The notes: generated by a model not told the origin, from the sequence alone. Positions 14,724-24,394 are shown, counted from the first letter of the stretch. The stretch is 64,000 bases of DNA from CAZZDK01 sp964652235 (GCA_964652235.1 CAZZDK010000010.1:1-64000); one strand, 5' to 3'. Program-made: numbers and translations.

Positions 14724-17700
14724 GGCGCCTTATGGACAGAAAGGGCAGGATCGCGCTTTTCGTTGTTTGGGCGATTTTGTGGATCGGGGCCCCGCCCCCG
14801 GTCGGCGCCGAGGAGAAGGCAGGGGGGCCGTTTCGGGTCGTGGACGTGGCCCTTCATGCCGAAGCGCCGAAGGCGGAAATCTGTTTGTCTTTCAGCGAAC
14901 CGATCCAGCCGAAAGACCGTGAGAGAATTCTCGAAGCCGTCAGCTTGCGAAAAGACGGAACGAGAGAAAAGCTTTCCGCCAAGGACCTCAGCCTCGCTCC
15001 GGCGGTTCTTTGCGTGCAGAATCTCGAACATCGAAGCCGCTACGATTTTCTTTTGCGGAAGTTCCAGGGGCCGTCCGGCGAAAAGCTGGCCAGACCCTAT
15101 AGCGCCGTTTTCACCGTGCCTGATCGCAAGCCTTTTCTCGCCTTCGTCTCGGATTCCGATCTGTCGGTTCTACCGCGCCACGTCAAGGCAAAGGACGGCA
15201 AGGAAAGGGACCCGCTCCGGGGCGGCATGGCCCATGTTCTTCGTTCCGTAAACGTCGAAAGCGTCCGTCTGACGCTTTATCGCGTCCCGAACCGGGATTC
15301 TTTCGCGAGAGCCTGGCATCAGTTCACGCTCTTGAATCTCTCGCCGCTGGAAAGCCTTGTCTTCGCGAAGGCGAAGGGGCAGGCGGTTTTTGAAAGCGAC
15401 CTTGTTTTCGGTCCCAACCCGAACGTCGAACAAACGCTTCTCGCGCCCCTGCCGCCGGACAAGGCTCTTGAGCCGGGGCTTTATTACCTCGCCGCCGAGC
15501 CGAAAACCCCGACCGGCGGCAAAGCTAAGCTTTTCGCCGGGCAATGGTTCCTGGTTTCGGATCTGCGCTTGACGGCCCTGCGTCTGCCGGGGGGACTCGA
15601 AGTTTTCGCGGGCGATCTCGAGGAAAGAAAGCCTGCGGCTTCCGTGGAGGTTCAGCTTCTTTCTCTGGGCGGCAAAGTTCTGGCCGAATCCCGTACGAAG
15701 CCGGACGGTTCGGCCTTTCTTCCTTTTCCGAAGGATAGGGAAGAGGAAGCCTTTCTTTTGACGGGGCGCGGCGCTTCTGGCGACGTTGATATTCTGGGAA
15801 TCGGGAACGAAAAAACCGTTGGACTGGGCGCGCCGCTTGCGAGGGCGTTTGTTCGACCGGATCGGCAGGCCTACCGCCCTGGCTCGATGGCCGCCGTAGC
15901 GCTTAGGGCGGAGGATGGAGAGGGGCGAAGCGCAGAAATTAAAAATTCTTCGTTGAAATTGCTCAGACCCGACCGTCGCGTTTACAGCCAGCAGATCGCT
16001 CCCGCGGAAAAAGCGGGAACGCTTTTGATGAATGTGCCCTTGCCGTTTGTACGCGAAGCGGGGGTGTGGTTTTTGTCCTGGCAAAGGGAGGACGGCGGCG
16101 TCATCGCCGAAGCACCGTTGCTTTTGGCGCCCCAGGCGCAAAAAGCCAGGTTGGAAATGAGGCTTGTTAGGGAAGGGGAAACGGACGGCGCGTCCTTGCG
16201 CCTTCAGATCAAGGCGACGGACGATCGCGGCGAGCCTTTGGCGTTTCGTGCGGGCAAAGTCGTGGCGAGGGGAACCAGACCGGAAGTCCCAAGAAGCGAG
16301 TCGTATCGTTTCGGCGTTTTTGTCCCGGACGATCCCGGGAAGGAAAGCGAAGTTTCTTTCATGACCGGTCCGGACGGACGGGCGAGCCTGGACGTTCCTT
16401 TCGACCGAAGGGGGATGTGGGATGCGCTTGAGCTTTCCGCTTCGTTGCGCCAGGAAGGAGCCTTTGCGTCCCTGACGGTTCCTTTGCCTCGAACGACTTT
16501 TCTCGTGGGGGTTCGTCCCTTGGCGACGGGCGCGGCGTTTGCCGAAAACGGCATGGCTCGTTTTGAGATTATCGCGGTGGACCCGGCGGGCAAAAGACGC
16601 GCGGAGAAAAATCTTTACTACCTGATTTACGAGGAGGGGCGGAATTTCGAATGGTTTCCGGCGGAAGGCTACTGGGATTACAGGCCGTTGCCCAAGCACA
16701 GGCGCGTCGCGGGCGGACCTTTAAGCATCGGCGCCTCGGAAGAGACGATTCTGACCTGGCCGGTCACGACGGGCCAATACGCCTTGGAGATTCTCAATGC
16801 CGACGGACTTGTCCTTGCCCGCCAGCCGTTCGAGGCGGGTCGCGTCGCCGCATCGGTCAAAAGCGAAGAGGACGGACGGTTTCGTTTTCTTTCTGCCCCG
16901 CCGAAGCTTGAGGAAAGAAAGGAGAACCTTATCCGGTTCTACCTGGAATCCCCGGCCTTCGTGAGCGCGATGGTTTTTGACGGACGCGTGCGCGCGGTGT
17001 TGCATCGTTTCATGCCCGCGGGCGAGAACGTCCTTCCTCTGGCGCCGACAAAAGAGTGGGGACGACAGGTCCTTGTCCGTTTGCGAGCGGCCTTTTTGGA
17101 TTCTCCGGTTCCGGCGCAATTTGAAAAAACGATCGAGGTCGATAAGCCGCGGCAGGAATTGGCGCTGTCCGCCGCGCCGCCGTCCGGCCTTGTTTCGGGC
17201 GCGGGCGTTTCGATCCCCGTCAAGGTTCAGAAGATCCAGGGCAAAAAGCAGACTTACCTAAGCGTCATCTCAACCCCCCTTTCCTCGGACGGAAAGACGA
17301 ACTTTCCGGTCGTGCGGCTGGATCGCGTTCCGGTTGACGCCTTGGGTCGCGCGAAAATCGACGTGAACGTTCCCTTGTTTGACGGCGAGCTTCGCTTGAC
17401 CGTCATGGCCTGGAACGACGACCAGTATGGGGAAAAAAGCTTCACGATTCCCGCGCGTCCGGCGCTTGGTCTGACGGCCTTTCCGCCGGAGAGGCTCGAA
17501 TCAGGAGATAAGGTCGAGGTTTCCTTTACGGTGGAAAATAATAAGGCGCAGGGGGAAGCGTACGCTTATGAACTTCAAATACCGCCGGGACTGACGGCGC
17601 AGGAGCCGCTTAAGGGCAACATCCGCCTTGCGAAAGGTGAAAGCCGGGCGTTGACCTTTCTGCTTACGGCGAGGGAGCCGGGGGAGGGCGCTCTTCGTTT

Positions 17701-19171
17701 CGAGATTGCGGGATCGGGCGGCGCGCGAGCGGCTCAAAGTTGGCCCCTGACCGTCGTTCCTTCGGGGATTGCCGGGGAAAGCGGCGCTTTTTCCGCGACA
17801 AAGGCTAAGGTTGGCCTTTTAAGTCCTGTCAAAATGCCTTTCGCGCTTCGGGCCTTGCGAAAATTGGCTTCGGACCCGCCCCACACGCTGGAGGAAATCG
17901 GCCTATGGCTCGAAGCTTCCCGTTCCTGGGAAGAGCCGCTGAAAAACTGGGGGTTGATCGGAGAGACGCGGCTTGAAGCCTTACGGCGGGCTTTCCTGCG
18001 CGAGATACAATCGCGCCAGAACGGCGACGGCGGCTTTTCTGCGGTCGGGACCGACGAGGCAAGCGATATGGCCAGCACCGTGGCGGCCATGAATGCCTTG
18101 CGCGACAAGGCCGAAAGGCCGTTTGCCCTCGCCGCCCAATGGCTCGGCGACAAGTTGAACAACGCCTGGTTCGAGGAAAGCGAGCGCGAAGCGAGAATCG
18201 AAGCCGTCGAGGCTTTGTCCCGGACTAAAAGGGCCGATCTTTCCGTTCTGCGCTATCTTTCGCAAACCAGCAGGGACAAAAAACTTTCCCCCTGGATCGC
18301 CGCTTCGCTGGGCCTTGCGCTTGAGCTGAACGGCGAAAGCGAGGCCTCGTTTTATTGGACGAAACGCGCGGAAGAATCCCTGCCCCGGTTGGCGACGGAA
18401 TCGCCCGTCGGGTTCTGGAAGATTTTGGCGACGTTGGCGGAGAACGACAAGGTGAAGCCGGAATTCTTGAGGGCGTCCCTTGCTTATGCCCCGCCGCTTG
18501 AGGCGAGCGCTTCTTTGAAAGAGGCTGCGCTTCGATTGATCGCCCTGGCGCGTGTCGCCTCCCGCTTCGGGCCTTGGACGGCCAATCTTGACGGCGCCGA
18601 GATCAAGGCCGCCGGCTTTCTGGCGGTGTCGCCGGAAGGCAGGACGGAAGGGCGAGTCCTTTCTTCCGATCAAGAGGTTCGTTTTCTCGAAGGAGAGGCG
18701 CTTGCGGGGGAAGCGAAAGACGACCCCTCTTTTGACCGGGAACCGGTCGTTTCCCTTCAACGAACGTTCTTCAAACCGGACGGCGCGGCTTTCGATTTCG
18801 ATCTGTCGTTGATGAAGGGAGAGCCTTATCTCTTAATCCTGAAAGGCGCGATAAAGGAAGACGAACCGAGACCTCTTCGCCTCGTCTTGCCGCCTTGCGC
18901 GGGGTTGGAGGTAACGGTTCCCGAAGACAACGACGCCTTTAGAGCGCATTTCCCCTGGCTGCCCAAGGATCTGGCCCGGATCGAAAAGGTCTCGGACCTG
19001 CCCATGGGCCGGGTTCTGGCGTTCGCTCCGGAAAAGGTGACCTGGCAAATCGCTCTTCTGGTAAGACCGGTCCGAAAGGGAAGTTTCGCGTTGCCGCGCG
19101 CGCGCGTTCTTTCCGCAACGGGCGAAGACGTCCCTGCGGAACAAAACGATATCCGCTTTTCGATCTGGTGA
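14720..19171 (+). CDS. alpha-2-macroglobulin family protein lacking the thioester
   Basis: About 1483 residues, the largest gene here. A signal sequence is followed by MG-type beta-sandwich domains. VRPDRQAYRPGSMAAVALRAED matches the MG2-like PDRxxYRPGxxV motif, followed by LLRPDRRVYSQQI. YLIYEEGRNFEWFPAEGYWDYRP and YALEILNADGLVLA follow, then helical segments (about 1050-1290) like the thioester-containing toroid, and a C-terminal beta domain ending LLVRPVRKGSFALPRARVLS. Bacterial members trap attacking proteases in the periplasm. The CxEQ thioester motif of E. coli YfhM is not found where the toroid begins, suggesting a thioester-free variant. No pbpC neighbour is present. The start is TTG at 14720 (AGAGGGGG upstream) or ATG at 14732. 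Confidence 0.85.
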   Translation: MRRLMDRKGRIALFVVWAILWIGAPPPVGAEEKAGGPFRVVDVALHAEAPKAEICLSFSEPIQPKDRERILEAVSLRKDGTREKLSAKDLSLAPAVLCVQNLEHRSRYDFLLRKFQGPSGEKLARPYSAVFTVPDRKPFLAFVSDSDLSVLPRHVKAKDGKERDPLRGGMAHVLRSVNVESVRLTLYRVPNRDSFARAWHQFTLLNLSPLESLVFAKAKGQAVFESDLVFGPNPNVEQTLLAPLPPDKALEPGLYYLAAEPKTPTGGKAKLFAGQWFLVSDLRLTALRLPGGLEVFAGDLEERKPAASVEVQLLSLGGKVLAESRTKPDGSAFLPFPKDREEEAFLLTGRGASGDVDILGIGNEKTVGLGAPLARAFVRPDRQAYRPGSMAAVALRAEDGEGRSAEIKNSSLKLLRPDRRVYSQQIAPAEKAGTLLMNVPLPFVREAGVWFLSWQREDGGVIAEAPLLLAPQAQKARLEMRLVREGETDGASLRLQIKATDDRGEPLAFRAGKVVARGTRPEVPRSESYRFGVFVPDDPGKESEVSFMTGPDGRASLDVPFDRRGMWDALELSASLRQEGAFASLTVPLPRTTFLVGVRPLATGAAFAENGMARFEIIAVDPAGKRRAEKNLYYLIYEEGRNFEWFPAEGYWDYRPLPKHRRVAGGPLSIGASEETILTWPVTTGQYALEILNADGLVLARQPFEAGRVAASVKSEEDGRFRFLSAPPKLEERKENLIRFYLESPAFVSAMVFDGRVRAVLHRFMPAGENVLPLAPTKEWGRQVLVRLRAAFLDSPVPAQFEKTIEVDKPRQELALSAAPPSGLVSGAGVSIPVKVQKIQGKKQTYLSVISTPLSSDGKTNFPVVRLDRVPVDALGRAKIDVNVPLFDGELRLTVMAWNDDQYGEKSFTIPARPALGLTAFPPERLESGDKVEVSFTVENNKAQGEAYAYELQIPPGLTAQEPLKGNIRLAKGESRALTFLLTAREPGEGALRFEIAGSGGARAAQSWPLTVVPSGIAGESGAFSATKAKVGLLSPVKMPFALRALRKLASDPPHTLEEIGLWLEASRSWEEPLKNWGLIGETRLEALRRAFLREIQSRQNGDGGFSAVGTDEASDMASTVAAMNALRDKAERPFALAAQWLGDKLNNAWFEESEREARIEAVEALSRTKRADLSVLRYLSQTSRDKKLSPWIAASLGLALELNGESEASFYWTKRAEESLPRLATESPVGFWKILATLAENDKVKPEFLRASLAYAPPLEASASLKEAALRLIALARVASRFGPWTANLDGAEIKAAGFLAVSPEGRTEGRVLSSDQEVRFLEGEALAGEAKDDPSFDREPVVSLQRTFFKPDGAAFDFDLSLMKGEPYLLILKGAIKEDEPRPLRLVLPPCAGLEVTVPEDNDAFRAHFPWLPKDLARIEKVSDLPMGRVLAFAPEKVTWQIALLVRPVRKGSFALPRARVLSATGEDVPAEQNDIRFSIW

Positions 19172-19178
19172 CGGCCGT

Positions 19179-19679
19179 TTAGGAAATGATCTCAATCGAA
19201 ACGGCTTCGCGTCCTTTAGAGGCCGTGTGGACGACCATCTTGAGGCGCTGGCCCGTTTCCAAAGTCGCGAGGCCCAGGCGCGAAACGACGCTCTTGTGCA
19301 CGAAAACGTCCTTGCCGTTATCGTCGGGCGCGACGAAGCCGAAGCCCTTATCCGCCTTGAACCACTTGACCGTTCCCAGCATTTCTTCCGTTGGGCCCGT
19401 CGGTTCGGCCCGACGTCCGCCGGATACTTCGCCTTGGCCGAGAACGCTCACGATGGAGAGGACCTGGCGACCCTTCGGCCCCTGTCCGATGACAACCAGA
19501 AGCTTGGTTCCTTCGGCGACCTGTTGAAGCCCCGCGCGCGTGAGAACCGATACGTGCATGAAAGCGTCGGGGGATTGATCTGCCGGCGCAACGAATCCGA
19601 AACCCTTCGAAAGATTGAACCACTTGACGACGGCTTCGACCTGTTCTCCTTCGCCAGGAGACGAGAAATCACACGATGA
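19179..19679 (-). CDS. double cold-shock-domain protein
   Basis: About 166 residues in two cold-shock domains joined by a Gly/Arg/Pro-rich linker. CSD1 has VVKWFNLSKGFGFVAPAD and AFMHVSVL; CSD2 has TVKWFKADKGFGFVAPDD and VFVHKSVV. These are the RNP1 and RNP2 RNA-binding motifs. Tandem-CSD proteins are common in alphaproteobacteria and act as RNA chaperones. I placed the start at a TTG (19679) behind GAGGGT; the frame is open to 19751 but the extra codons look non-conserved and AT-rich. Converges on the macroglobulin gene with seven bases between stops. Confidence 0.88.
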   Translation of the reverse strand, partial: SSCDFSSPGEGEQVEAVVKWFNLSKGFGFVAPADQSPDAFMHVSVLTRAGLQQVAEGTKLLVVIGQGPKGRQVLSIVSVLGQGEVSGGRRAEPTGPTEEMLGTVKWFKADKGFGFVAPDDNGKDVFVHKSVVSRLGLATLETGQRLKMVVHTASKGREAVSIEIIS

Positions 19680-19876
19680 CAAGGCACGACCCTCACAAAA
19701 AGACAGAACAGAGTTGGGGACACTTTTAGCCAATTTTGAAGATTTGAACAACGGAAATTATCGAATCGCCCTTAAAGGACTTAAGAAAAGAAGTCTCTGA
19801 TGGGACTGTCTTTTAATGTTTATTAGCCTTCCTCTTATAGAATAAAGACGTTCGGGGGGCGGGCCAGGGCGGAAAG

Positions 19877-21091
19877 ATGGGCAGCAGGTTGAAAATCCTA
19901 AGGAAAATTAAGTGGCCTTCTGCTGCGACGCCGCAACGGACTTGCTTTGTTTTTCTTCTCCTTTTTTTCCTCTTTTTTCTTTTCGGTGCTGCTTTGGGCA
20001 TCGCATGGGCCGCCGAGGGCGAGGAAGCAGAAGCGCTTGCCCAGCCGGAACGGGCCATTAATCTTCCCCCTATTCCCGGCAAAGGGGCCGAACCTGCGGC
20101 TCCTGAACCCTTTGCCTGGGAAACGAAATCTTCGCCTTTGGAAACGAACGGGGTTTGGAAAAGTTTCGACGCCTATATGGCGGATCCTCCTAAAGAGGAT
20201 ACGTCCGCAGAGAACGAGAAACCTCCCGTCGCGCCCAAACGCAGGATTGTCCGACCGGCCGTGCCCAAACAGGCTTCCGAGAAGAAGGAAATCCAACCCG
20301 CCCTTCCCCTTGATCTTCCCGCCGTTCCGGATTTAGGCCCCGTCCTGTCCGCAAAGAACGGCGCCGCGAAAACGGAAGAGCCGGAAAGTCCGCAGGAAGA
20401 GGCGGCGCGATCCAAAGCGCTGGAAGAATTTCTTGGGCTTGGGGCCGTGCCGCCGGGCCGGGAGGAACTTGGGTTGCCATTCCCCTCTGCCTCGGAGGAG
20501 GAAAGTCCGGCGCTGGCCCAGCCGGAAAGGCCGCTCGATCTTCCCAACGCGCCGGGCTTAAGGCCCGTCGGCGCTTTGAAGGTCCCCTCGACGGAGGAGG
20601 AAAACGAGGCCTTCATCGCCGACAAAGAGGAATGGAAAAACCTCGAAGACTTTGTGCGCGGGAGCGACGAGGGTATTGAGGCTAGCCAAAAAGGAAAAGA
20701 CCTTGCCTTTCAGGTTCGCTTCGCGCCTTTGCCGAACGCGAAGGTGAAAGCCGCGCCCGACAAGCGTATAACAACGTCGGTTGCAGATCGCATGAGGGGG
20801 GAGGCCGCGAAGAAGTCCGCCAAAACGGTTCCATCCACATCGCCGCGCATCCAGGCGCCACCAGAGGCGTGCCAGGCCCTGGCCGATATGAGAAGGCAGC
20901 AGCTTGAGGCCATCGAAAGCGATCGCCGGACGCTCGCGGCCTTGCGCGAGGCGCTTGCGGAACTCGGTCTGACGAGCCGTTTGAGCTTTATGGCCGCCGG
21001 GCAGGAAAGACCGGAGGCCGCCGGGACAGAAGTGATCGGCACCGCTCCTTCGGCTCCTTCGGAGCCGCCGGCCAAAGCCAAAACGCCCTGA
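19877..21091 (+). CDS. exported proline-rich protein of unknown function
   Basis: 404 residues. A strong hydrophobic signal (about 23-45, ending AWAAEGEEAE) is followed by a long disordered Pro/Ala/Glu-rich region. It contains a repeated unit, ALAQPERxxxLPxxPGxxP, near residues 54-70 and 214-231. A helical, possibly coiled-coil stretch lies near 335-365 (QALADMRRQQLEAIESDRRT). The long hydrophobic core could be an uncleaved anchor. It begins with GGCGGAAAG before the ATG. No homologous family recognised; it may be a periplasmic or envelope-linked protein. It stands alone between genes on the opposite strand. Confidence 0.72.
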   Translation: MGSRLKILRKIKWPSAATPQRTCFVFLLLFFLFFLFGAALGIAWAAEGEEAEALAQPERAINLPPIPGKGAEPAAPEPFAWETKSSPLETNGVWKSFDAYMADPPKEDTSAENEKPPVAPKRRIVRPAVPKQASEKKEIQPALPLDLPAVPDLGPVLSAKNGAAKTEEPESPQEEAARSKALEEFLGLGAVPPGREELGLPFPSASEEESPALAQPERPLDLPNAPGLRPVGALKVPSTEEENEAFIADKEEWKNLEDFVRGSDEGIEASQKGKDLAFQVRFAPLPNAKVKAAPDKRITTSVADRMRGEAAKKSAKTVPSTSPRIQAPPEACQALADMRRQQLEAIESDRRTLAALREALAELGLTSRLSFMAAGQERPEAAGTEVIGTAPSAPSEPPAKAKTP

Positions 21092-21198
21092 TAAACGAGC
21101 CTTCCTTCGGCCAACCTTTCCTCTCTTTCGCCTTCCGGGGCGCAAGAGGCAAGGCCGTCGGGTTCTCAAGGAGGCAGGGTCGCGACAAAAAGATTTCT

Positions 21199-22116
21199 TT
21201 AGCTCGCCTTTTTGAGCCTTTGCGCGATGGCCGCGCTCATGGACGCGAAGAAAGCCTCGTGCGTCTTGCGAAGCTCCCACGGGTCTTTCGAAAAGAACGT
21301 TTGCAGGCGTTCGAAAGACTTTTCGTCAATAGCGGGGACGTTGAACAGTTCCGGCTTTTCCATGACATATTGTGAAGCCCATTCTTTGGCCGAGCGGAAG
21401 AAGAGTTTCAATTCTTCCAAAACCGCATCGTCGATCAGGCCCGAATCCCGCGATTGCTCGAAAAAAGAAACATCCACGCTGTTAAGCGCGACGACCTTCA
21501 CGCCGCTGGCTTTCAGACGATCTACGCCGTTTGTTCCCCGGCTGGTGACGCAAACGGTACCAACACAGGAAAGCCCCGCTTTTTGCAGGATCGGCAGCCA
21601 ATTGTCGAAATAGCTGGCTGCATTGTTGATAAGGTCGGAAACGTGAAGGGCAACTTCGCCCTGTTTGATCGGCTGGTCGCAATAGAAATCGCCGTTCTTG
21701 AACAAATAGACGTGTTTGACCCCCAAAAGCCTGGCGACGGGGAGCGAAAACAGCCAGTCCCGGCGCTCGCCGCCGGACAAGGCGGTAAAGGAACCGGCGG
21801 CGAACTCGGTTTTTATCCGCGCGGCCAGCGTTTCGATAAGGCTCTTGAATATCTCGTCTTTTTCATAGGCGGCCAGGATAAGGGATTCGAGCTTCTCGGC
21901 CCGTGCCTTACCATCCTTGGTTTCTTCCACGATAGCGGTGATGCCCTTAAGGAGCGTTTTGGACAATTCCGGGCCGATCACCAGTTCGGTATTCACGTAA
22001 AAAGGCCCCGGAACCGAAGCCGCGTACCAGAAGATAGGTCCCGTTTTATGGTTCCAGATGGAAACGGCCTTGGTTTCAAGAATGCGGCGGAGCAGGTCTT
22101 TTTGCGTGTAGATCAT
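21199..22116 (-). CDS. orotate phosphoribosyltransferase-like protein with altered PRPP loop
   Basis: 305 residues from the ATG at 22116 (AAGGGG seven bases upstream); another ATG at 22131 is possible. The sequence YVNTELVIGPELS, SGGERRDWLFSLPVARLLG, YLFKNGDFY and TSRGTNGVDRLKASGVKVVALNSVD resembles a type I phosphoribosyltransferase fold of orotate PRTase kind. The PRPP-binding segment reads GEVALHVSDLINNAAS, with a single acidic residue instead of the usual D/E-D pair and no TTG turn. It may therefore bind a ligand without classic catalysis. Divergently transcribed from ldcA with about 70 bases between starts. Confidence 0.55.
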   Translation of the reverse strand: MIYTQKDLLRRILETKAVSIWNHKTGPIFWYAASVPGPFYVNTELVIGPELSKTLLKGITAIVEETKDGKARAEKLESLILAAYEKDEIFKSLIETLAARIKTEFAAGSFTALSGGERRDWLFSLPVARLLGVKHVYLFKNGDFYCDQPIKQGEVALHVSDLINNAASYFDNWLPILQKAGLSCVGTVCVTSRGTNGVDRLKASGVKVVALNSVDVSFFEQSRDSGLIDDAVLEELKLFFRSAKEWASQYVMEKPELFNVPAIDEKSFERLQTFFSKDPWELRKTHEAFFASMSAAIAQRLKKAS

Positions 22117-22184
22117 GGTTTTCCCCTTCATTTGTTCCGTCCTATAGCATAGATTCGCAGGAAGACTAAAGAAGGAGAATTTCT

Positions 22185-23117
22185 ATGGTTTTCTATCCCC
22201 CGCCCTTGCCTGAAAGGGGGTGCATCGGGGTGGTTGCGCCCTCCCGAAGGCCGCAGAGAGCCTGGATCGACGGAACGATCCGGCGGCTTGAGGCGCGCGG
22301 CGTCAGGGTTAAGGTTTACGACCAGGTTTTCTTCGAAGAAGGCCAGCTGGCCGGAAGCGACGCGCAAAGGGCGCAGGCGCTTCACGAGGCTTTCGCCGAC
22401 CCGTCCGTTCACGCGATCCTTTGCGCGCGCGGCGGCACGGGCGCGACGCTCGTTCTCGACAAGCTGGATTTCGAGCTGATCCGCAGGAATCCCAAACCCT
22501 TCATCGGTTTTTCGGACGCGACCGTTTTGCTCCAGGCCATCACGAGCCGGACGGGCATGGTGACGTACCACGGGCCGATGGGCTGGAATTTTTCGGACGA
22601 AAATTACGATGCGCGAACCGAAGGCGATCTTTTCTCCATGATCGCCGGAAACAAAAAAAGCGCCGTCTTCACGGGGCTTGACGTGGCGCGGGAAGGGCGG
22701 GCGCAAGGTCCCCTCGTCGGCGGCAACATGAAGCTTCTGCAATGTCTGATCGGCACGCCCTTCGATTGGTCCGCAAGGGACGCGATCCTGTTCATCGAAG
22801 AAACGGGCGAATATCTCTACGCGCTGGAGCGAACGATGTCCCATCTGCGCCTGGCCGGGAAGTTCGAGGGCATCCGCGCCGTGATCGTCGGCGAGATTTT
22901 GGATCTCCTGGACGACAACCCGAAATACAAGGAAACGACCGAAGCGCCCTATGGCCGGACGGCCAAAGACATCATGCTTCGGCATTTGCCTGCGGACGTG
23001 CCGCTGGTCTTCGATTTTCCCTGCGGGCACGGGCGCTACAACACGACTCTTCCCGTCGGCGCGGACGTCTGCCTGTCCTTGGAAGGCCAAGAGGCGAGGC
23101 TCGATTTCAGCCCATGA
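22185..23117 (+). CDS. LD-carboxypeptidase (peptidase family S66)
   Basis: 310 residues. It begins GCIGVVAPS, the first strand of the family. The nucleophile region is FIGFSDATVL (Ser110), with YHGPMGWNF following and the Glu/His partners in FIEETGEYLYALERT and FPCGHG. S66 enzymes remove the terminal D-Ala from tetrapeptides in cytoplasmic peptidoglycan recycling, or cleave microcin C7 (MccF branch). The absence of a signal peptide fits a cytosolic role. The stop overlaps the next start by ATGA, heading a four-gene run to mutL. Confidence 0.88.
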   Translation: MVFYPPPLPERGCIGVVAPSRRPQRAWIDGTIRRLEARGVRVKVYDQVFFEEGQLAGSDAQRAQALHEAFADPSVHAILCARGGTGATLVLDKLDFELIRRNPKPFIGFSDATVLLQAITSRTGMVTYHGPMGWNFSDENYDARTEGDLFSMIAGNKKSAVFTGLDVAREGRAQGPLVGGNMKLLQCLIGTPFDWSARDAILFIEETGEYLYALERTMSHLRLAGKFEGIRAVIVGEILDLLDDNPKYKETTEAPYGRTAKDIMLRHLPADVPLVFDFPCGHGRYNTTLPVGADVCLSLEGQEARLDFSP

Positions 23118-24385
23118 ATCTCATTCACCTCTCCCAGGAAGAGCTTGAGGAAATTCTGCGAAAGCACGCGATGTTTCGTCAGGCCCGCATGGGAGGGGCG
23201 CGGGCGGTTCTGGCCTATCACGATCTGTCGGGCATGGACCTTAAGGGCCGCGATCTCTCGCACGCCGATTTTACGGGCGCGGTCCTGTGCCAGACGAATC
23301 TGGAACGCGCGAAGCTTGATTGCGCGGTGTTGTTCGGCTCGGACTTGCGCCTCGCCCTTTTGCAAGGCTCCAGCCTCGTGCGGGCCGATATGCGGGGCGT
23401 CTGCTTGCGCGGTGCGCACCTCATCAGCGCGGACATGACGGGCGTGGATTTGCGCGAGGGCACCATCGCCGACCGCAGGGGGCAGGTCATGATCCCCGGC
23501 CTCAGCGCCCTGCCGATGGGCGGCGCGGGCGTGGCGGATTTGAGCGGCGCGAACCTTTCCCTTGCCAAGCTTTCCGGAGCGGTGGCGAACAATTGCGATT
23601 TCAGCGACGCGATCATGCGCGGCTGCAAAATCGTCCGGGCGAATCTGACGGGCGTGAATCTGGAGCGCGCCAATCTTGAGGACGCCGATCTCAGTATGTG
23701 CGACGTTTCGCAGGCGAACCTGCGCGACGCCATTCTCATCAACGTGATGACGACGCGCACGAACCTGGCCCAGGCCGACCTGGCGGGCGCTTTGACCGAA
23801 AAGCCGACGGGGCCGACGGTCAAGGATCTGCCCCATTCCTTAAGCGAGCTTCAGCGCCGCCATCTGATCTGGCTCAGCAGCGAAGGCAAAAACGGACGCC
23901 GTCTGGAATTGGACGGTTTCGACCTGCGGCGCTGTCCGTCCTTTGCCGGGGCGTGCCTGAGCATGATGCGGGCCCACCGCGCGATGTTCTACGGGCTGGA
24001 TTTCGCGGGCGCGCAAATGCAGGCGGCGGATTTGCGCGAGACGGATTTGCGCCACACGCGCTTTGCGGAAGCGGACTTGCGCGGCGGCGATTTTACGGGC
24101 GCCATCTTCAACAACGCCGATCTGCGCCGCGTCAAGATGCAGCCGCTCGATCTCGGTCCCTCCAGCGTGATGGAAACCATCATGGCGCGGGCCAGTTTCC
24201 GATATGCGGATTTGTCCGACGCGGACCTTTCGGGCGTGGATTTCAGCTTTGCCGATTTGACGAGCGCCAATCTGCTTGGTAGCGATATCAGCGGCGCTCG
24301 CTTTAGCGGGGCGCGGCTCGACGGCACGCGGATTTCATCCCGGCAGCGCGAAGAGATTCGGAAAAGCCTTATCGAACGGAACTAG
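23114..24385 (+). CDS. pentapeptide-repeat protein
   Basis: 423 residues from the ATG at 23114, overlapping the ldcA stop. From residue 30 on it is built of A(D/N)LxX repeats: GMDLKGRDLSHADFTGAVL, LVRADMRGVCLRGAHLISAD, ANLTGVNLERANLEDADLS, and a second block near 300-415 (ADLRETDLRHTRFAEADL). About 50 residues between blocks (DLPHSLSELQRRHLIWLSSE) are not repeats and could be a linker. Such right-handed quadrilateral helices are binding scaffolds; some mimic DNA and protect gyrase, but nothing here shows that role. Confidence 0.88.
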   Translation: MNLIHLSQEELEEILRKHAMFRQARMGGARAVLAYHDLSGMDLKGRDLSHADFTGAVLCQTNLERAKLDCAVLFGSDLRLALLQGSSLVRADMRGVCLRGAHLISADMTGVDLREGTIADRRGQVMIPGLSALPMGGAGVADLSGANLSLAKLSGAVANNCDFSDAIMRGCKIVRANLTGVNLERANLEDADLSMCDVSQANLRDAILINVMTTRTNLAQADLAGALTEKPTGPTVKDLPHSLSELQRRHLIWLSSEGKNGRRLELDGFDLRRCPSFAGACLSMMRAHRAMFYGLDFAGAQMQAADLRETDLRHTRFAEADLRGGDFTGAIFNNADLRRVKMQPLDLGPSSVMETIMARASFRYADLSDADLSGVDFSFADLTSANLLGSDISGARFSGARLDGTRISSRQREEIRKSLIERN

Positions 24386-24394
24386 GGGGACGGC

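Noticed and set aside
22742..23113. Upstream extension of the pentapeptide-repeat gene
   Set aside because: This part is read through ldcA in a different frame; the protein begins at the ATGA overlap at 23114.
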